NCBI RefSeq assembly: GCF_000802225.1
Contig: NZ_JTDI01000003.1
Coordinates: 806,001 to 870,000 of the forward strand
DNA from: Novosphingobium malaysiense
Lineage (GTDB): Bacteria > Pseudomonadota > Alphaproteobacteria > Sphingomonadales > Sphingomonadaceae
Direction: 5' to 3'
DNA length: 64,000 nt
In this document: piece by piece, positions 26,209 to 36,913 of the stretch
How positions within the stretch are numbered: the stretch's first letter is position 1
Layout of the letters: each line of letters starts with the position of its first letter
The notes under the pieces: generated by a model
The model's database searches: none
Told to the model about the DNA's origin: nothing
What the model saw: the letters and a program-made list of their open reading frames with translations, nothing else
Made by a program: the position numbers and the translations under genes

Positions 26209-27513
26209 TTCGCGTTCGGTCAGCCGGACTTTCAGCCTCAGTTGCGGTCCATCGGCGCCTTCCCCCGCCTGTTCCTCGGACATCACGTCACCACGTGCAT
26301 GCAGGAATGCTATGCGTTGGCCATCGGCAGCCGGAAGAACGAAGTCGTAAATCTTAGAGCCGGCCGTCAGCTTCTTGCCGACAACATCCAGAAGATTGTC
26401 GCAGCCCTCCCCCGTCAGCGCCGAAAGCGGCACGATGGTCTCGCCTTCGCGATGGGCCATGGCCTCGCGCAGTTCATCCGCCTGCATCGGGCCAAGTAAG
26501 TCCCACTTGTTCCACACTTCGATGATCGGGATCGGGAATTCGCTCTCTTCCCCGTCTTCACCGGGCACAATGCCCAGGTCGGCGAGAACATCGAGAACCT
26601 GCTTCTTTTGCGCTTCGGTATCGGGATTGGCGATATCACGCACATGCAGGATCACGTCCGCGGCGGTCACTTCCTCGAGCGTTGCGCGGAAAGCGGCGAC
26701 AAGCTGCGTGGGCAGATCGGATATGAAGCCCACAGTGTCAGACAGGATCGCCTTCTCGACGCCCGGCAACCTGACCGAACGCATGGTCGGGTCGAGCGTG
26801 GCGAACAGCAAGTCCTGCGCCATCACATCGGCGCCGGTAAGACGATTGAACAGCGTCGACTTGCCGGCATTGGTATAACCGACCAGCGCGACCACCGGCC
26901 AAGGCGCCTTTTCGCGCCGTTCGCGATGGAGACCTCGCGTGCGCCGGACCTGTTCGAGTTCACGCCGGATCTTGGCCATGCGGTCGCGGATCAACCGGCG
27001 GTCGGCCTCGATCTGCGTTTCACCCGGGCCGCCAAGGAAACCGAAACCGCCGCGTTGCCGTTCAAGGTGGGTCCAACTGCGCACGAGGCGACCGGCCTGA
27101 TAGTCGAGGTGCGCAAGCTCGACCTGCAGACGGCCTTCCGCCGTTGCCGCGCGTTCGCCGAAGATCTCCAGGATCAGTCCGGTCCGGTCGATGACCTTGC
27201 GCTTGAGCTTTTCTTCGAGGTTGCGCTGCTGGATCGCCGACAGCGAGCCGTCGACGATGACCAGTTCGGCCTCGCTAAGCTCGCAGCCCGTGGCGATGTT
27301 CTGGATCTGGCCTTCACCGAACAGCGTGCCCGGCCGCGGCTCGCGGATGGGAATGGCCACGGCATCCGCCACCACGAGGCCGATTGCCAAGGCAAGCCCC
27401 TTCGCCTCTTCGAGGCGTGCGTCGGGATCGAGGTCCCCTCTCCCGCGCATTTGCGGATAGGCGACGAAGGCACGCGCACCGCGCGTGACCTCGCCCTTAA
27501 GTTCGTCGTTCAA
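26185..27513 (-). CDS. hflX: Ribosome-associated GTPase HflX
   Basis: 442 residues from a TTG start at 27513, 17 bp after hfq; the next in-frame ATG is at residue 22 and would remove conserved sequence. HflX binds ribosomes and splits stalled or heat-stressed 70S particles. The glycine-rich segment GFLGGPGETQIEADRR precedes the G domain with GYTNAGKSTLFN (G1), FATLDPTMR (G2), DTVGF (G3) and NKWD (G4). The C-terminal domain is about 80 residues. Downstream of hfq it continues the alphaproteobacterial ntr-hfq-hflX order. Confidence 0.94.
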   Translation of the reverse strand: MNDELKGEVTRGARAFVAYPQMRGRGDLDPDARLEEAKGLALAIGLVVADAVAIPIREPRPGTLFGEGQIQNIATGCELSEAELVIVDGSLSAIQQRNLEEKLKRKVIDRTGLILEIFGERAATAEGRLQVELAHLDYQAGRLVRSWTHLERQRGGFGFLGGPGETQIEADRRLIRDRMAKIRRELEQVRRTRGLHRERREKAPWPVVALVGYTNAGKSTLFNRLTGADVMAQDLLFATLDPTMRSVRLPGVEKAILSDTVGFISDLPTQLVAAFRATLEEVTAADVILHVRDIANPDTEAQKKQVLDVLADLGIVPGEDGEESEFPIPIIEVWNKWDLLGPMQADELREAMAHREGETIVPLSALTGEGCDNLLDVVGKKLTAGSKIYDFVLPAADGQRIAFLHARGDVMSEEQAGEGADGPQLRLKVRLTERELGRFASL

Positions 27514-27530
27514 TTGTTTTCCGTCTCGAC

Positions 27531-28100
27531 TCAGTCGTCGGCTTCTTCATGCGCCTGCAGGTCGACCGGAGTCACGGGCTGAATCGTCGAAACGGCATGC
27601 TTGTAGGCCAGCTGTACGTAGCCTTCGCGCTCCAGCAGCATACAGAACAGGTCGTAGGCCGCCACGCGGCCCTGCAGCATGACGCCGTTGATCAGGAACA
27701 TCGTGACCTGCACACCGGCACTGCGGATGCTGGAAAGGAACACGTCCTGCAGCAGACGTGTCTTCTTCGAGCTGTCGGCACCATTGGCGAACTGCTGCGC
27801 ATCAACCGGGGTCGACGGCATGATCGTGGAAATCGCGTGCTTATAGACAAGCTGCGACTGCCCGTCGCGGCGAAGCAGGATCGAGAAGTTGTCGAACCAG
27901 GTGACGATGCCCTGCAACTTCACGCCCTTGACCAGGAACATCGTGACCGGGGTCTTGTTCTTGCGCAGGAGGTTGAGGAACTGATCCTGAAGGTTCTGCC
28001 CCTTGCCCGCCGAATTCCCTGACTTCGCAGGGGCCGGGGCGGGAGCCTCGGACGGCTCGGGTGCCGGTTTCGGCCGCGCGGAAAGCGTTCGACCAGCCAT
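27531..28100 (-). CDS. hfq: RNA chaperone Hfq with two tandem Sm domains
   Basis: 189 residues from ATG 28100, which has AAGGAG at proper distance; ATG 28106 is too close to it. Usual Hfq is 70-110 residues with one Sm fold. Here a Pro/Ala-rich leader (residues 1-33) is followed by two Sm folds, about 35-98 and 112-178, each with its own QD-x-F-L helix (QDQFLN; QDVFLS), Sm1-type VTMFL-x-x-G-V-x-L-Q-G and terminal YKHA-x-STI. The two are diverged copies, so it is an old duplication, not a sequencing artefact. Three chains would supply the six Sm folds of a normal ring. It pairs sRNAs with mRNAs; followed by hflX. Confidence 0.95.
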   Translation of the reverse strand: MAGRTLSARPKPAPEPSEAPAPAPAKSGNSAGKGQNLQDQFLNLLRKNKTPVTMFLVKGVKLQGIVTWFDNFSILLRRDGQSQLVYKHAISTIMPSTPVDAQQFANGADSSKKTRLLQDVFLSSIRSAGVQVTMFLINGVMLQGRVAAYDLFCMLLEREGYVQLAYKHAVSTIQPVTPVDLQAHEEADD

Positions 28101-28182
28101 GCTCATTCTCCTTTTCTTGGCGGCCGCGATTGCGGTCCGCGATCTGGCCGTGGGCTTTTCCCGCCGGCCGTTTTCGAATCAA

Positions 28183-28211
28183 AATCTATCCATTTGCTGC
28201 ACTGCAGTAAA
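28183..28211 (-). promoter_or_regulatory. Possible sigma-70-type promoter of hfq
   Basis: On the minus strand TTTACT, 17 bp, TAGATT (4 of 6 matches to each consensus box), about 80 bp upstream of the hfq start. A dyad CTGC-ACT-GCAG (28197-28207) overlaps the -35 box. A GANTC site (28176-28180) lies just after the -10 box. Confidence 0.4.
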
Positions 28212-28268
28212 CACGAGAATTCTAACGGCTGTTTTTAGAACCGTTGATTGCCGCATCGACGAACCGTA

Positions 28269-28290
28269 TGGCGCTCGGACACGCGCGCCA
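28269..28290. other. Hairpin between ntrX and hfq
   Basis: TGGCGC (28269-28274) pairs with GCGCCA (28285-28290) in the 237-bp gap between the ntrX stop and hfq. There is no T-run behind it on the minus strand; it may attenuate ntrX read-through into hfq. Confidence 0.35.
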
Positions 28291-28337
28291 CAGCGGCCTA
28301 CAAGGGCGGTGTTTCGGTATTCCCACGCACCTCAGCT

Positions 28338-29726
28338 CTAATCTGCGTTCTCCTCGCCCTCTCGTCTTTCGGCCATGCCCAGCAGCTTGAGCTTGCGATG
28401 CAGCGCAGAGCGTTCCATGCCGATAAAGGCTGCCGTCTTGGAAATATTGCCCGAAAAGCGCCGGATCTGGATGCGCAGGTATTCGCGTTCAAAGCTTTCG
28501 CGAGCCTCGCGCAACGGCGCGCTCATCATGACCGATACACCTGAATCACCGCCCCCGCGATTGCTGAAGATTTCAGGCGGCAACATGTCCGCTTCGATCT
28601 GGCCGAGCTTTTCGCGCGGGGCCATGATCACCGTGCGTTCCACCACATTTCGCAGCTGGCGCACGTTGCCTGGCCATTCGTATGCCTGCAGCGCCGTCAT
28701 GGCTTCGGTGGTCACCTTCGGCGGTGGCACACCCTGTTCGTTGGCATAGCGCGCGAAGAAATGGTCCACGAGAGCCGGAATGTCCTCGCGCCGCTCGCGC
28801 AAGGCGGGAATCGAGACCGGAACGACGTTCAACCGGTAGAAAAGGTCCTCACGGAAGCGCCTTTCGGCAATTTCCTTCTCGAGATCGCGCGATGTGGACG
28901 ACACGACACGCACGTCCACCCTGATCTGGCGGGTTCCGCCCACCCGCACGAAGGCCTGGTCGGTGAGGACGCGCAGGATCCGCGCCTGGGTGGACAAGGG
29001 CATGTCCGACACTTCGTCGAAATAGAGCGTGCCGCCATCGGCCATCTCGAGCAGCCCCGGCCGGATCAGCGAGCCTTCGGTTTCCTCCCCGAAGAGTTCC
29101 TGCTCGAAACGTTCGGGCGTGATCCGGGCCGAGTTGACGCTGACGAAAGCGTTGCCTGCCCGCGGGCTCCAGGCGTGGAGAAGCCGGGCCGCGACTTCCT
29201 TGCCCGATCCAGCCGGACCGGCAATGAGCAGGCGGCTGCCGGTGTTGGCCACGCGCTTCAGCGTGGCGCGCACCTGATTGATCGCCGCGCTGGAGCCGGT
29301 GAACTCCTCGCCCATCGAGTAGTCCTGCTTGAGCTGTGCGTTCTCGCGGCGCAAACGTTCCGTTTCGGTGGCGCGCCCCACCAGGTGCAGCAGCTTCTCG
29401 GCTTCGAACGGCTTTTCGATGAAGTCCACGGCACCGCGGCTGATTGCGGCAACGGCCGTGTCGATATTGCCGTGGCCCGAAAAGATGATCACCGGCAGTT
29501 CCGGCTCGCGGGCCTTAATGGCGTCGAGCACCTCGAGCCCGTCCATGGGACTGCCGTGCAGCCATACATCGAGCAGTACCAGCGAAGGACGCCGGGCATC
29601 AATCGCCTCCAGTGCCGCTTCGCTGTCCCCCGCCGTCCGGCATTCGTAGCCCTCGTCGCTCAGGACGCCGGCGACCAGTTCGCGGATGTCGCGTTCGTCG
29701 TCAACGATCAGGATTTCGAGTGCCAT
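28338..29726 (-). CDS. ntrX: Nitrogen assimilation response regulator NtrX
   Basis: 462 residues. The receiver domain has phosphorylatable Asp53 (LLDVW), a central AAA+ domain carries Walker A GPAGSGKE, and a Fis-type HTH ends the protein. The loop that in sigma-54 activators reads GAFTGA is EETEGSLIRPG here, so it should not drive sigma-54 open-complex formation directly; this is typical of NtrX. Its partner sensor NtrY lies 49 bp upstream on the same strand. NtrX is cell-cycle and nitrogen regulator in other alphaproteobacteria. Confidence 0.94.
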   Translation of the reverse strand: MALEILIVDDERDIRELVAGVLSDEGYECRTAGDSEAALEAIDARRPSLVLLDVWLHGSPMDGLEVLDAIKAREPELPVIIFSGHGNIDTAVAAISRGAVDFIEKPFEAEKLLHLVGRATETERLRRENAQLKQDYSMGEEFTGSSAAINQVRATLKRVANTGSRLLIAGPAGSGKEVAARLLHAWSPRAGNAFVSVNSARITPERFEQELFGEETEGSLIRPGLLEMADGGTLYFDEVSDMPLSTQARILRVLTDQAFVRVGGTRQIRVDVRVVSSTSRDLEKEIAERRFREDLFYRLNVVPVSIPALRERREDIPALVDHFFARYANEQGVPPPKVTTEAMTALQAYEWPGNVRQLRNVVERTVIMAPREKLGQIEADMLPPEIFSNRGGGDSGVSVMMSAPLREARESFEREYLRIQIRRFSGNISKTAAFIGMERSALHRKLKLLGMAERREGEENAD

Positions 29727-29775
29727 GGCAATGTCTTCTTCGTTTGCGGGTTGGGGGTGGGTGAAGCGTGATACG

Positions 29776-32001
29776 TCATTCTGCGGCTTCCGATGGCTTG
29801 CGCCCCTGGGCCAGGGGATCCTTGGCGAAACGCATGGTTACCGTGGTGCCGCCGCCTTGCGCCGGGATGAACGTCATTTCGCCGCCGTGTTCCTCGATGA
29901 TCTTGTTGACAATGGCGAGGCCCAGCCCGGTACCCTTTTCTCTCGTGGTGACGTAAGGTTCGATGATGCGGTCGCGGTCCTGCGACAGGCCAATGCCGTT
30001 ATCGGTGATGCGCACCAGGATCGAGTCATCCTGGTCCACCATCTCCACGGAAATGGTGCCGCGATAACCTTCCTCGGCGTCCTTGGCCTTGGTCTCGATT
30101 GCCTCGACCGCGTTCTTCAGGACATTGGTCATCGCCTGGCCGTACTGGTGCCGATCGCAGTCGATATTGGCGATTCCGGGATCTGCGGAAAAACTGAAGG
30201 ATACCTCCGGCCGCGCGACTTCCTGGAGGAACAGCGCCTGCCGTGTCAGCGCGACGGGATCCTCGGCGCGGAACACCGGCTTGGGAAGCCGGGCAAAGGA
30301 GGAAAACTCGTCCACCATCTTCCTGAGGTCGCCGACCTGGCGGATGATGGTGCGCGTGAGATCCTCGAACAGTTCGGGATTGTCGGTGATCTGCTTGCGA
30401 TAGCGGCGGCTGAGACGTTCGGTCGCAAGCTGGATCGGCGTCAACGGGTTCTTGATCTCGTGCGCGATGCGCCGCGCCACGTCGGACCATGCGGCCGTGC
30501 GTTGATCGAGCAGTTGCCGGGTAATATCCTCGAAAGTGATGACGTGACCGGTCGCGTCGCGGCTGGTCTTGACCGCCAGCGTGAGCAGGTCGCCGCCGCG
30601 GTTGTACTGGACCAGCCCCACGGAGGTGCCCTCCTCCACCATCGCCGCGATCGGCGGTGCGAGTTGCTCGATGGTGAGGTCTTCGGGAAGGTCGCCATCG
30701 TGCTCGGTGAGCATCTTCTGGGCGGTGCTGTTCATCAACAGGATCTTCCCGTTCTCGTCGAGAGAGATGATCCCTGAGGTGACGGATTCGAGCACCGCCT
30801 CGATAAATAGTCGCCGTTCGTGAAGCTGGCGGTTCGCGCCGAGCAAGGCCTGGGTCTGCTTGTCGATCTGGGCGGTCATGCGGTTGAAGGCGCGGTTGAG
30901 CAGGCCGATTTCGTCGGCGCCCGTGCGCCCCTCGAGGCGCAAGGCATAGTTGCCGGCCCCTACCCGCCGCGCGGCGTCGACCAGTTCATAGAGCGGTTTC
31001 ACCTGCCGGTCGGCAAATCGCAACGCGAACCAGACCGACAGCCCGACCAGGGCCAGCGAGGCCACGAACAGGGCGATATTGAAGCGCAACTGCAACACCC
31101 GTGCCCGGTTGGTCAGGACTTCATAGGCTTGGACAATATTCTCTGCGCTCTGCCCCTGACTCAGAGACAGCAGGTCGTTGCTTCGAGCGACCAGCAGGTA
31201 GATCCCGGCCGATCGCTCGATGGGCGCGGCGGCCACGATGCGGTCGTTGCGCGAGGAAACATCGTAAGGCGCCCCCTTGTCGAGCTTTTCGAGCGTGTCG
31301 CCGCTGATGCGGTTGTTTTCGGACTGGCCGTCGGGATCGACGATGATCGGCGTGCGCTGATTTCCGTTGGAATCGATCTGGATGATGGCGGCCACGCTGA
31401 GGTTCCGGCGCAACACCTGATCGGCGAGGAACGCCTGGAACTCCTGGCTGGCGACCGGATATTCTCCCAGCCAGGTCCTGGAGTCCTCGGCCATGGCGAC
31501 GGATTCGTAGCCGACGTCGCGCAAGGTCTGCTCGTAATAGCCGCGCGCCAGCTTGTTCGCGTTTTCCAGCAGCCCGCGCGAGCTGTCCGAAAACCAGAAC
31601 TCCACGCCGGACTGGAACAGCCACGAGGCGAAAACGACCACCAGCAACGTCGGAATCGCAGAGATCAGCGAAAAGAGAAACACCAGGCGCACGTGCATCC
31701 GCCCGGTGCCGCCGAAATTCTCCGCCGCGCGCCGCAGGGCGAGTCGTCGCCCAAGCAGAACGAGGATTGCCAGAGCGGGAACCAGGGTTCCGACCAACAG
31801 CGTCGCGGTGAGGTTCGAGGGAAGCAGCTTGCCCTTGTCGCTCCCTGCATTGAGCGCAACCCATGTGGTCGCGGTCATCACCAGGAAGGCGAACACCGAG
31901 AGCACTTCCATGACGACAAAGAAATTCGCCCGGCGGGCCGCAACCTGCATGCGCCGCCACCAACGCGGCCAAGCGCGCTTTCGGGTCTTCGATTCCGTCA
32001 T
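29776..32001 (-). CDS. ntrY: Transmembrane sensor histidine kinase NtrY
   Basis: 741 residues, start at 32001 with AAGG six bases upstream. Three N-terminal membrane segments (about 28-50, 65-85, 102-130), an extracytoplasmic part, and a further segment near 305-325 lead to a HAMP domain, a PAS domain (about 375-460), the HisKA box [15 protein letters not shown] and the HATPase with [19 protein letters not shown] and GTGLGLAIV. It should phosphorylate NtrX in the inner membrane. A 60-bp gap separates it from ntrC. Confidence 0.94.
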   Translation of the reverse strand: MTESKTRKRAWPRWWRRMQVAARRANFFVVMEVLSVFAFLVMTATTWVALNAGSDKGKLLPSNLTATLLVGTLVPALAILVLLGRRLALRRAAENFGGTGRMHVRLVFLFSLISAIPTLLVVVFASWLFQSGVEFWFSDSSRGLLENANKLARGYYEQTLRDVGYESVAMAEDSRTWLGEYPVASQEFQAFLADQVLRRNLSVAAIIQIDSNGNQRTPIIVDPDGQSENNRISGDTLEKLDKGAPYDVSSRNDRIVAAAPIERSAGIYLLVARSNDLLSLSQGQSAENIVQAYEVLTNRARVLQLRFNIALFVASLALVGLSVWFALRFADRQVKPLYELVDAARRVGAGNYALRLEGRTGADEIGLLNRAFNRMTAQIDKQTQALLGANRQLHERRLFIEAVLESVTSGIISLDENGKILLMNSTAQKMLTEHDGDLPEDLTIEQLAPPIAAMVEEGTSVGLVQYNRGGDLLTLAVKTSRDATGHVITFEDITRQLLDQRTAAWSDVARRIAHEIKNPLTPIQLATERLSRRYRKQITDNPELFEDLTRTIIRQVGDLRKMVDEFSSFARLPKPVFRAEDPVALTRQALFLQEVARPEVSFSFSADPGIANIDCDRHQYGQAMTNVLKNAVEAIETKAKDAEEGYRGTISVEMVDQDDSILVRITDNGIGLSQDRDRIIEPYVTTREKGTGLGLAIVNKIIEEHGGEMTFIPAQGGGTTVTMRFAKDPLAQGRKPSEAAE

Positions 32002-32061
32002 CGTTGCCTTGTTACAACACCACTGTTGCCGGTACGCAAGGGCATTTACACCAATTCTTCG

Positions 32062-33480
32062 TCACGATCGACGAGCGAATTCCTCCGGGTCGAGAGCCAG
32101 CTCGCTCAATCGCTTGCGCAAGGTGTTGCGGTTTATGCCCAGCGCCTGTGCGGCGCGAAGCTGATTGCCGCCCGTGTCGCGCAGCACTTCGGCAAACAGC
32201 GGACGTTCGACGGCAGCCATCGCGCGCTCGTAGATGGTACCGCTGGCGGGACGCTCGACCGACAACCAGTGCGATATGGCACTGGCAATGTCACCGCCCT
32301 CCTGAACACCGGCTTGCTGAGTGCCGACAGGTTCCTGGGCCAGCAAGGGAACGACGCTGTCGACGTCGATCGTGTCCTCGCGCGCGAGGAGCGCCAGGCG
32401 ATAGATGAAGTTCTTGAGTTCGCGAACGTTTCCCCGCCATGGCTGCCGGCTCAGGAGCTCGGCGGCCTCCGGAGTAAGCTGACGACGAGGCAGCCCCTCG
32501 TTGGCGGCATGCTGCAGGAAATGGCGCGCCAGAACCTCGATGTCGTCGCTACGGTCGCGCAGCGGCGGCATGTGGATCGGCACTACGTTCAGACGATAGT
32601 AGAGGTCCTCGCGGAAGCGTCCTGCAGCGATCTCGGGCTCCAGGTCCTTGTTGGTGGCCGCAATGATGCGCGTATCGAGGCGAATCTCCTCTCGCCCGCC
32701 GACACGACGCACCGTACCGGACTGCAAGGCGCGCAGAAGACGGGTTTGCGCCTGCATCGGCATGTCGCCGATTTCATCGAGAAACAAGGTGCCGCCGGCC
32801 GCCTGTTCGAACTTCCCGACATGGCGGGCCACTGCACCGGTGAAAGCCCCCTTCTCGTGCCCGAACAGTTCGCTCTCGATCAATTCAGCCGGAATGGCGG
32901 CGGTATTGACGGCAATGAAGGGACCGTTGCGCCGGTTGCCGAGCTGATGGATTGCCTCGGCCACGAGTTCCTTGCCCGTACCGGACTCGCCCAGGATCAG
33001 GACGGTCAGATCGTTGCGCAGTACGCGCGTGATCATGCGGAAGACCGTTTGCATCGCCGGACTTCGGCCTACCAGCGGCAACCCGTCGCCCAGCGGCTCG
33101 TCACCGCGCGAAACCTTGCCCTGCGCATTGCCCGCGGCCTGGCGTACCGTCCGGGCAAGCTCGTCGATGTCGAAGGGCTTGGGAAAGTATTCGAAAGCAC
33201 CGGTGTCGGTCGCACGGACGGCGGTGTCGAGCGTGTTCTGTGCCGACAGGATCACGATCGGCATGTCGGGATGCAGCGCGCGGGCGCGGTCGATCGTTTC
33301 GATCCCGTCGCCATCGGGCAGCATCACGTCGGTCACCAGCGCCTCGTAGCCTCTTTCGCCCAGGAGACGATCGCGTTCGGCGATCGTGTCGCAATGGGTC
33401 ACCGAAAAGCCCTCGTCTTCCAGTGCCGCGGTGATGACGATGGCGATCGACATGTCGTCTTCGACCAGCAGGACGCTCAT
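32062..33480 (-). CDS. ntrC: Nitrogen regulation response regulator NtrC
   Basis: 472 residues. The receiver (phosphoacceptor Asp51 in VTDVMLPDGDG), the AAA+ domain with Walker A GESGTGKE and an intact sigma-54 contact loop EKGAFTGAV, and a C-terminal Fis-type HTH (AAQALGINRNTLRKRL) are all there. It should activate sigma-54 promoters of nitrogen assimilation genes when phosphorylated by NtrB. Its start overlaps the ntrB stop (ATGA, 33477-33480), so translation is coupled. Confidence 0.96.
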   Translation of the reverse strand: MSVLLVEDDMSIAIVITAALEDEGFSVTHCDTIAERDRLLGERGYEALVTDVMLPDGDGIETIDRARALHPDMPIVILSAQNTLDTAVRATDTGAFEYFPKPFDIDELARTVRQAAGNAQGKVSRGDEPLGDGLPLVGRSPAMQTVFRMITRVLRNDLTVLILGESGTGKELVAEAIHQLGNRRNGPFIAVNTAAIPAELIESELFGHEKGAFTGAVARHVGKFEQAAGGTLFLDEIGDMPMQAQTRLLRALQSGTVRRVGGREEIRLDTRIIAATNKDLEPEIAAGRFREDLYYRLNVVPIHMPPLRDRSDDIEVLARHFLQHAANEGLPRRQLTPEAAELLSRQPWRGNVRELKNFIYRLALLAREDTIDVDSVVPLLAQEPVGTQQAGVQEGGDIASAISHWLSVERPASGTIYERAMAAVERPLFAEVLRDTGGNQLRAAQALGINRNTLRKRLSELALDPEEFARRS

Positions 33481-34613
33481 GCCGGCTTCCTCCGCGGCGC
33501 CCGGCGTTGCGTTTCCAGTGCCAGCGGCAAGTGGACGCGAAAGTGCGTGAGCCCGGCTGCTTCGTCGCGTTCGTGCGTGATGCGGCCGTTCATGTCGCGC
33601 ACGAGCTTGCGCACCAGTGGCAGGCCCAACCCCTGCCCCGACTTCTTGGTGGTGACGAAAGGTTCAAAGATGTGATCGCGCATGGCCGGATCGATCCCCG
33701 GGCCATTGTCGCTGACACGCAGTTCCACGGGCAGGCGCACCGGTGTGCCGGAATCCGTGGTGTGCAACTGCAGCCCGCTCGCAAAGCGCGTGCGGATCGT
33801 CACGCGCGGTTCCTGCGCTTCCTGGCTGGCCTCGACGGCATTGGAAAGCAGGTTGATAATCACCTGCACCAGTCCGTCGAGACTGCCCAGAACCGGCGGC
33901 AAGGACGGGTCGAACTCTTCGACAAGCCGGTAACTGCGCTGCCCCTCTGCGACGCCCTCGCCGTCTGCGGCCTTGATGATGTCCACGGCACGGCGCGCAG
34001 CTTCATGCAGATTGCACGGCTCCACGGGCGGGGCAGTCCGGCCGCTCAGCTTCTGCATCTGCTCGATGAGGTTGGCGATCCGATCGACTTCGGAGGTGAT
34101 GAGATCGGTCAGCGGCCGGTCGCGAGCCTCGATCTTGCGCGCCAGCAACTGGGCGGCGCCACGAATACCGGCCAGGGGATTCTTGATTTCGTGGGCCATG
34201 ATCTCCGGCCCGCGTACCACGGCATTGTCTACGCCCCCCGAATCGTCGCCCAGCGCCTCGGCGGCGCTGTGGTCGTGGATCGTGAGGATCTGCCAGCCCG
34301 TCGTATCCGCGACAGGCGCGACATTGATGTCGATCCTGCGGGCGCCCTTGCCCCTGAGCGTGACGACGATCTCTCGCGCGGAGACGGGCGTCTCGTAGTC
34401 ATGCAGACGTTCGAACAGCCGCTTGTCGGGAAATACCAGCACATCGCCAAGCTTGCTCCCGACGAGCCGCCGCAACGACTGCCCGAAGAACTGCTCTCCG
34501 GCAGGATTTACCGATGCGATGAGAAGTCCGGGCTCCAGTAGCACCACGGCATGCGGAAGACTGGCCAGAACCCGGTTCGCTTCGGGCAGCGTCGTCATGA
34601 GCGCGAGACTCAT
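33477..34613 (-). CDS. ntrB: Nitrogen regulation sensor histidine kinase NtrB
   Basis: 378 residues from ATG 34613, overlapping the dusB stop. A soluble kinase: PAS domain (about 10-115), HisKA with the phosphorylated His141 in [20 protein letters not shown], and HATPase with [16 protein letters not shown] and GQGLGLPLV. It responds to PII signalling of nitrogen status, in other bacteria by PII-dependent phosphatase activity; no glnB is in the window. A longer open frame reaching 35768 is antisense/other-frame overlap with dusB and not part of it. Confidence 0.95.
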   Translation of the reverse strand: MSLALMTTLPEANRVLASLPHAVVLLEPGLLIASVNPAGEQFFGQSLRRLVGSKLGDVLVFPDKRLFERLHDYETPVSAREIVVTLRGKGARRIDINVAPVADTTGWQILTIHDHSAAEALGDDSGGVDNAVVRGPEIMAHEIKNPLAGIRGAAQLLARKIEARDRPLTDLITSEVDRIANLIEQMQKLSGRTAPPVEPCNLHEAARRAVDIIKAADGEGVAEGQRSYRLVEEFDPSLPPVLGSLDGLVQVIINLLSNAVEASQEAQEPRVTIRTRFASGLQLHTTDSGTPVRLPVELRVSDNGPGIDPAMRDHIFEPFVTTKKSGQGLGLPLVRKLVRDMNGRITHERDEAAGLTHFRVHLPLALETQRRAPRRKPA

Positions 34614-35638
34614 GCGGCTCGCAACTGTCCACCGGCAGACCGGTAGGGGGCATAGAACTCCGCAAGCGCGCGAAGGACCTCGCCAGCGTCGTCCATGAAG
34701 TTGACCCGGTTGCGGAACTCGGCCGAGCCTCGGATCCCCTTCACGTACCAGCCAAGGTGCTTGCGCGCCATCTTCACACCGGTCTCGCGACCGTAGTGCG
34801 AAAGCATCGCCTCGTAATGCTCGCGAATGATCTCGTACTGCTCGCCGAAATCGGGATCGGCCATGGTTCCGCCAGTGCGCCACCAGTGCATGACCTGCGA
34901 CAGGACCCACGGTTTCCCATAGGCCCCACGGCCGATCATCAGGCCATCGGCTCCCGATTGCTCGAGAGCGGCGGCGGCATCGTCGATCCCGCAGATATCG
35001 CCATTGACGATGACCGGGATCGACACGGCGTCCTTGACGCCGCGAACGAACTTCCAGTCGGCCTCGCCCTTGTACATCTGGTTGCGGGTACGGCCATGCA
35101 CGGTGATCATCTGCGCGCCCAGGTCCTCGGCGATGCGCGCGAGCTCGGGGGCATTGAGGCTTTCGTGGCACCAGCCCATCCGCATCTTGACGGTAACGGG
35201 GACCTTGACCGCCTTCACTGTCGCTTCGATCAGCCTTGTCGCAAGCGGAACGTCGCGCATCAGCGCCGAACCGGCGTCGCCGTTCACCACCTTGCGCACG
35301 GGGCAACCCATGTTGATGTCGATGATGGCAGCGCCGCGATCCTCGACGAGCTTGGCTGCCTCGGCCATCTGCTCGGGTTCGCACCCGACGAGCTGCATGG
35401 AAACCGGATCCTCGATCTGGTCCCACATCGCCTTCTGGATCGACACGCGCGTCTCGCGGATCGCTGCCGGGCTGGCAATCATTTCCGTGACGTTGAGCCC
35501 GGATCCGAAACTGCGCACCATCTTGCGGAACGGAAGGTCGGAAACCCCCGTCATCGGCGCGAGCACGACCGGACAGTCGATCCTGACGGGACCGACCTGG
35601 ATGGGCTTGAGAGCCGGGGGTGTGGGCAAAGATGTCAT
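34610..35638 (-). CDS. dusB: tRNA-dihydrouridine synthase DusB (NifR3-like)
   Basis: 342 residues from ATG 35638; upstream in-frame sequence is not conserved in type. FMN enzyme that reduces uridines in t[23 protein letters not shown], the cysteine in GMGWCHES-type [16 protein letters not shown] (catalytic Cys) and [11 protein letters not shown], with [11 protein letters not shown] near the FMN phosphate site, match DusB. It is the first gene of the dusB-ntrB-ntrC-ntrY-ntrX order shared by alphaproteobacteria, hence the older name NifR3. Confidence 0.95.
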   Translation of the reverse strand: MTSLPTPPALKPIQVGPVRIDCPVVLAPMTGVSDLPFRKMVRSFGSGLNVTEMIASPAAIRETRVSIQKAMWDQIEDPVSMQLVGCEPEQMAEAAKLVEDRGAAIIDINMGCPVRKVVNGDAGSALMRDVPLATRLIEATVKAVKVPVTVKMRMGWCHESLNAPELARIAEDLGAQMITVHGRTRNQMYKGEADWKFVRGVKDAVSIPVIVNGDICGIDDAAAALEQSGADGLMIGRGAYGKPWVLSQVMHWWRTGGTMADPDFGEQYEIIREHYEAMLSHYGRETGVKMARKHLGWYVKGIRGSAEFRNRVNFMDDAGEVLRALAEFYAPYRSAGGQLRAA

Positions 35639-35718
35639 ACCGTTTGCAATACTGCCTAAAAAACAGGCAGCGCATAGTGGATTGCCCTTGTCCCGGCAAG
35701 CGATTACCGGCGGCGACA

Positions 35719-36903
35719 ATGTCGCGTCCGGTATCAGCACAGGCCTCAAGCCAGGAAAGCGCTCCCAAGGTGGGCGCGGTCGTCGTCGCGGCCGGTCAGG
35801 GACTGCGCGCCGGCCAGCCCCTGCCCAAGCAGTTCGCCAACTGGCGTGGGAAACCGGTGGTCAGGCACTCGGTGGAAGCCCTCGCCGCTGCCGGCATCGC
35901 CCCGATCGTCGTGGTCATTCCCCGGGGAGCGGGGCCGATTGCGCGCGAAGCCTTGCGCGACATCCCGGGCGTTCGATTCACCGGTGGCGGCAAATCGCGG
36001 CAGGAGTCCGTTCGTCTCGGCCTCGAAGTCCTTGCGAGCGCCGCTCCCGATCTCGTAGTGATCCATGATGCCGCCCGCCCCATATTGCCTGCTCCCGTCA
36101 TCGCCAGGCTGATAGACGCCCTGGCTGACCACAACGCAGCGATCCCTGTCCTGCCGGTGGTCGACAGCCTTGCCCATGCCAAGGAGGCGCAACCGTCCGA
36201 CCTCATGGGAGCGCCGGCGCACCGGGAGGATCTGCGCAGGGTCCAGACACCCCAGGCTTTTCGCTTTGCAGACATTCTCGCGGCCCATCAGGGCTGGACC
36301 GGGGAAGCAACGGCCGGCGACGATGCGCAGGTCGCACAGGCATGGGGCATCGACGTGGCCATGGTCGAAGGGGATGAAGCCCTGCACAAACTGACATTTG
36401 CATCCGATTTCGCCGAGAGCCGTCCGGCTGTCCGGGTCGGGACAGGATATGATGTCCACCGGTTGGCCGAAGGTGAGGAATTGTGGCTCGCCGGTGTCCG
36501 GATCGAGCACACCCACGGCCTGGCGGGACACAGTGACGCCGACGTGGCCATTCATGCCCTCGTCGATGCCCTGCTCGGCGCGATTGGCGCGGGTGATATC
36601 GGGCAGCATTTTCCGCCAAGCGATCCCAGTTGGAAGGGCGCGGCTTCGCACCAGTTCCTGTCCCATGCCGGGACGCTGGTTCGCGAAGCCGGATACGCGC
36701 TTGGCAATGCCGACGTGACCATCATATGCGAGGCGCCGAAGATCGGCCCGTACCGCGAAGCCATGCGGGCAAGACTGGCCGAAATCCTGCATGTCGACGT
36801 ATCGGCGATCAGCGTAAAGGCAACCACGACGGAGAAACTGGGTTTTACAGGCCGACAGGAGGGCATTGCCGCCCAGGCTGTGGTCAGTCTGGCCAGGACC
36901 TAG
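35719..36903 (+). CDS. ispDF: Bifunctional IspD/IspF isoprenoid enzyme
   Basis: 394 residues from ATG at 35719. The N-terminal IspD (cytidylyltransferase, about 15-230) has [15 protein letters not shown] and VVIHDAARP, and RRVQTPQAF near its end. The C-terminal IspF (MECDP synthase, about 238-394) starts [11 protein letters not shown] with metal ligands Asp and His, and ends [19 protein letters not shown]...[21 protein letters not shown]. It performs steps 3 and 5 of the MEP pathway to IPP and DMAPP. The fusion is common in alphaproteobacteria. It is divergent from dusB (80 bp). Confidence 0.97.
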   Translation: MSRPVSAQASSQESAPKVGAVVVAAGQGLRAGQPLPKQFANWRGKPVVRHSVEALAAAGIAPIVVVIPRGAGPIAREALRDIPGVRFTGGGKSRQESVRLGLEVLASAAPDLVVIHDAARPILPAPVIARLIDALADHNAAIPVLPVVDSLAHAKEAQPSDLMGAPAHREDLRRVQTPQAFRFADILAAHQGWTGEATAGDDAQVAQAWGIDVAMVEGDEALHKLTFASDFAESRPAVRVGTGYDVHRLAEGEELWLAGVRIEHTHGLAGHSDADVAIHALVDALLGAIGAGDIGQHFPPSDPSWKGAASHQFLSHAGTLVREAGYALGNADVTIICEAPKIGPYREAMRARLAEILHVDVSAISVKATTTEKLGFTGRQEGIAAQAVVSLART

Positions 36904-36913
36904 GATCAAACTC

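Noticed and set aside
32002..32061. Sigma-54 promoter between ntrC and ntrY
   Set aside because: A TTGG and a TTGC are present but the GG to GC spacing is 13 rather than 10.
30820..33675. 951-codon plus-strand frame across ntrC and ntrY
   Set aside because: It spans two real genes and their gap on the other strand and shows no protein features.
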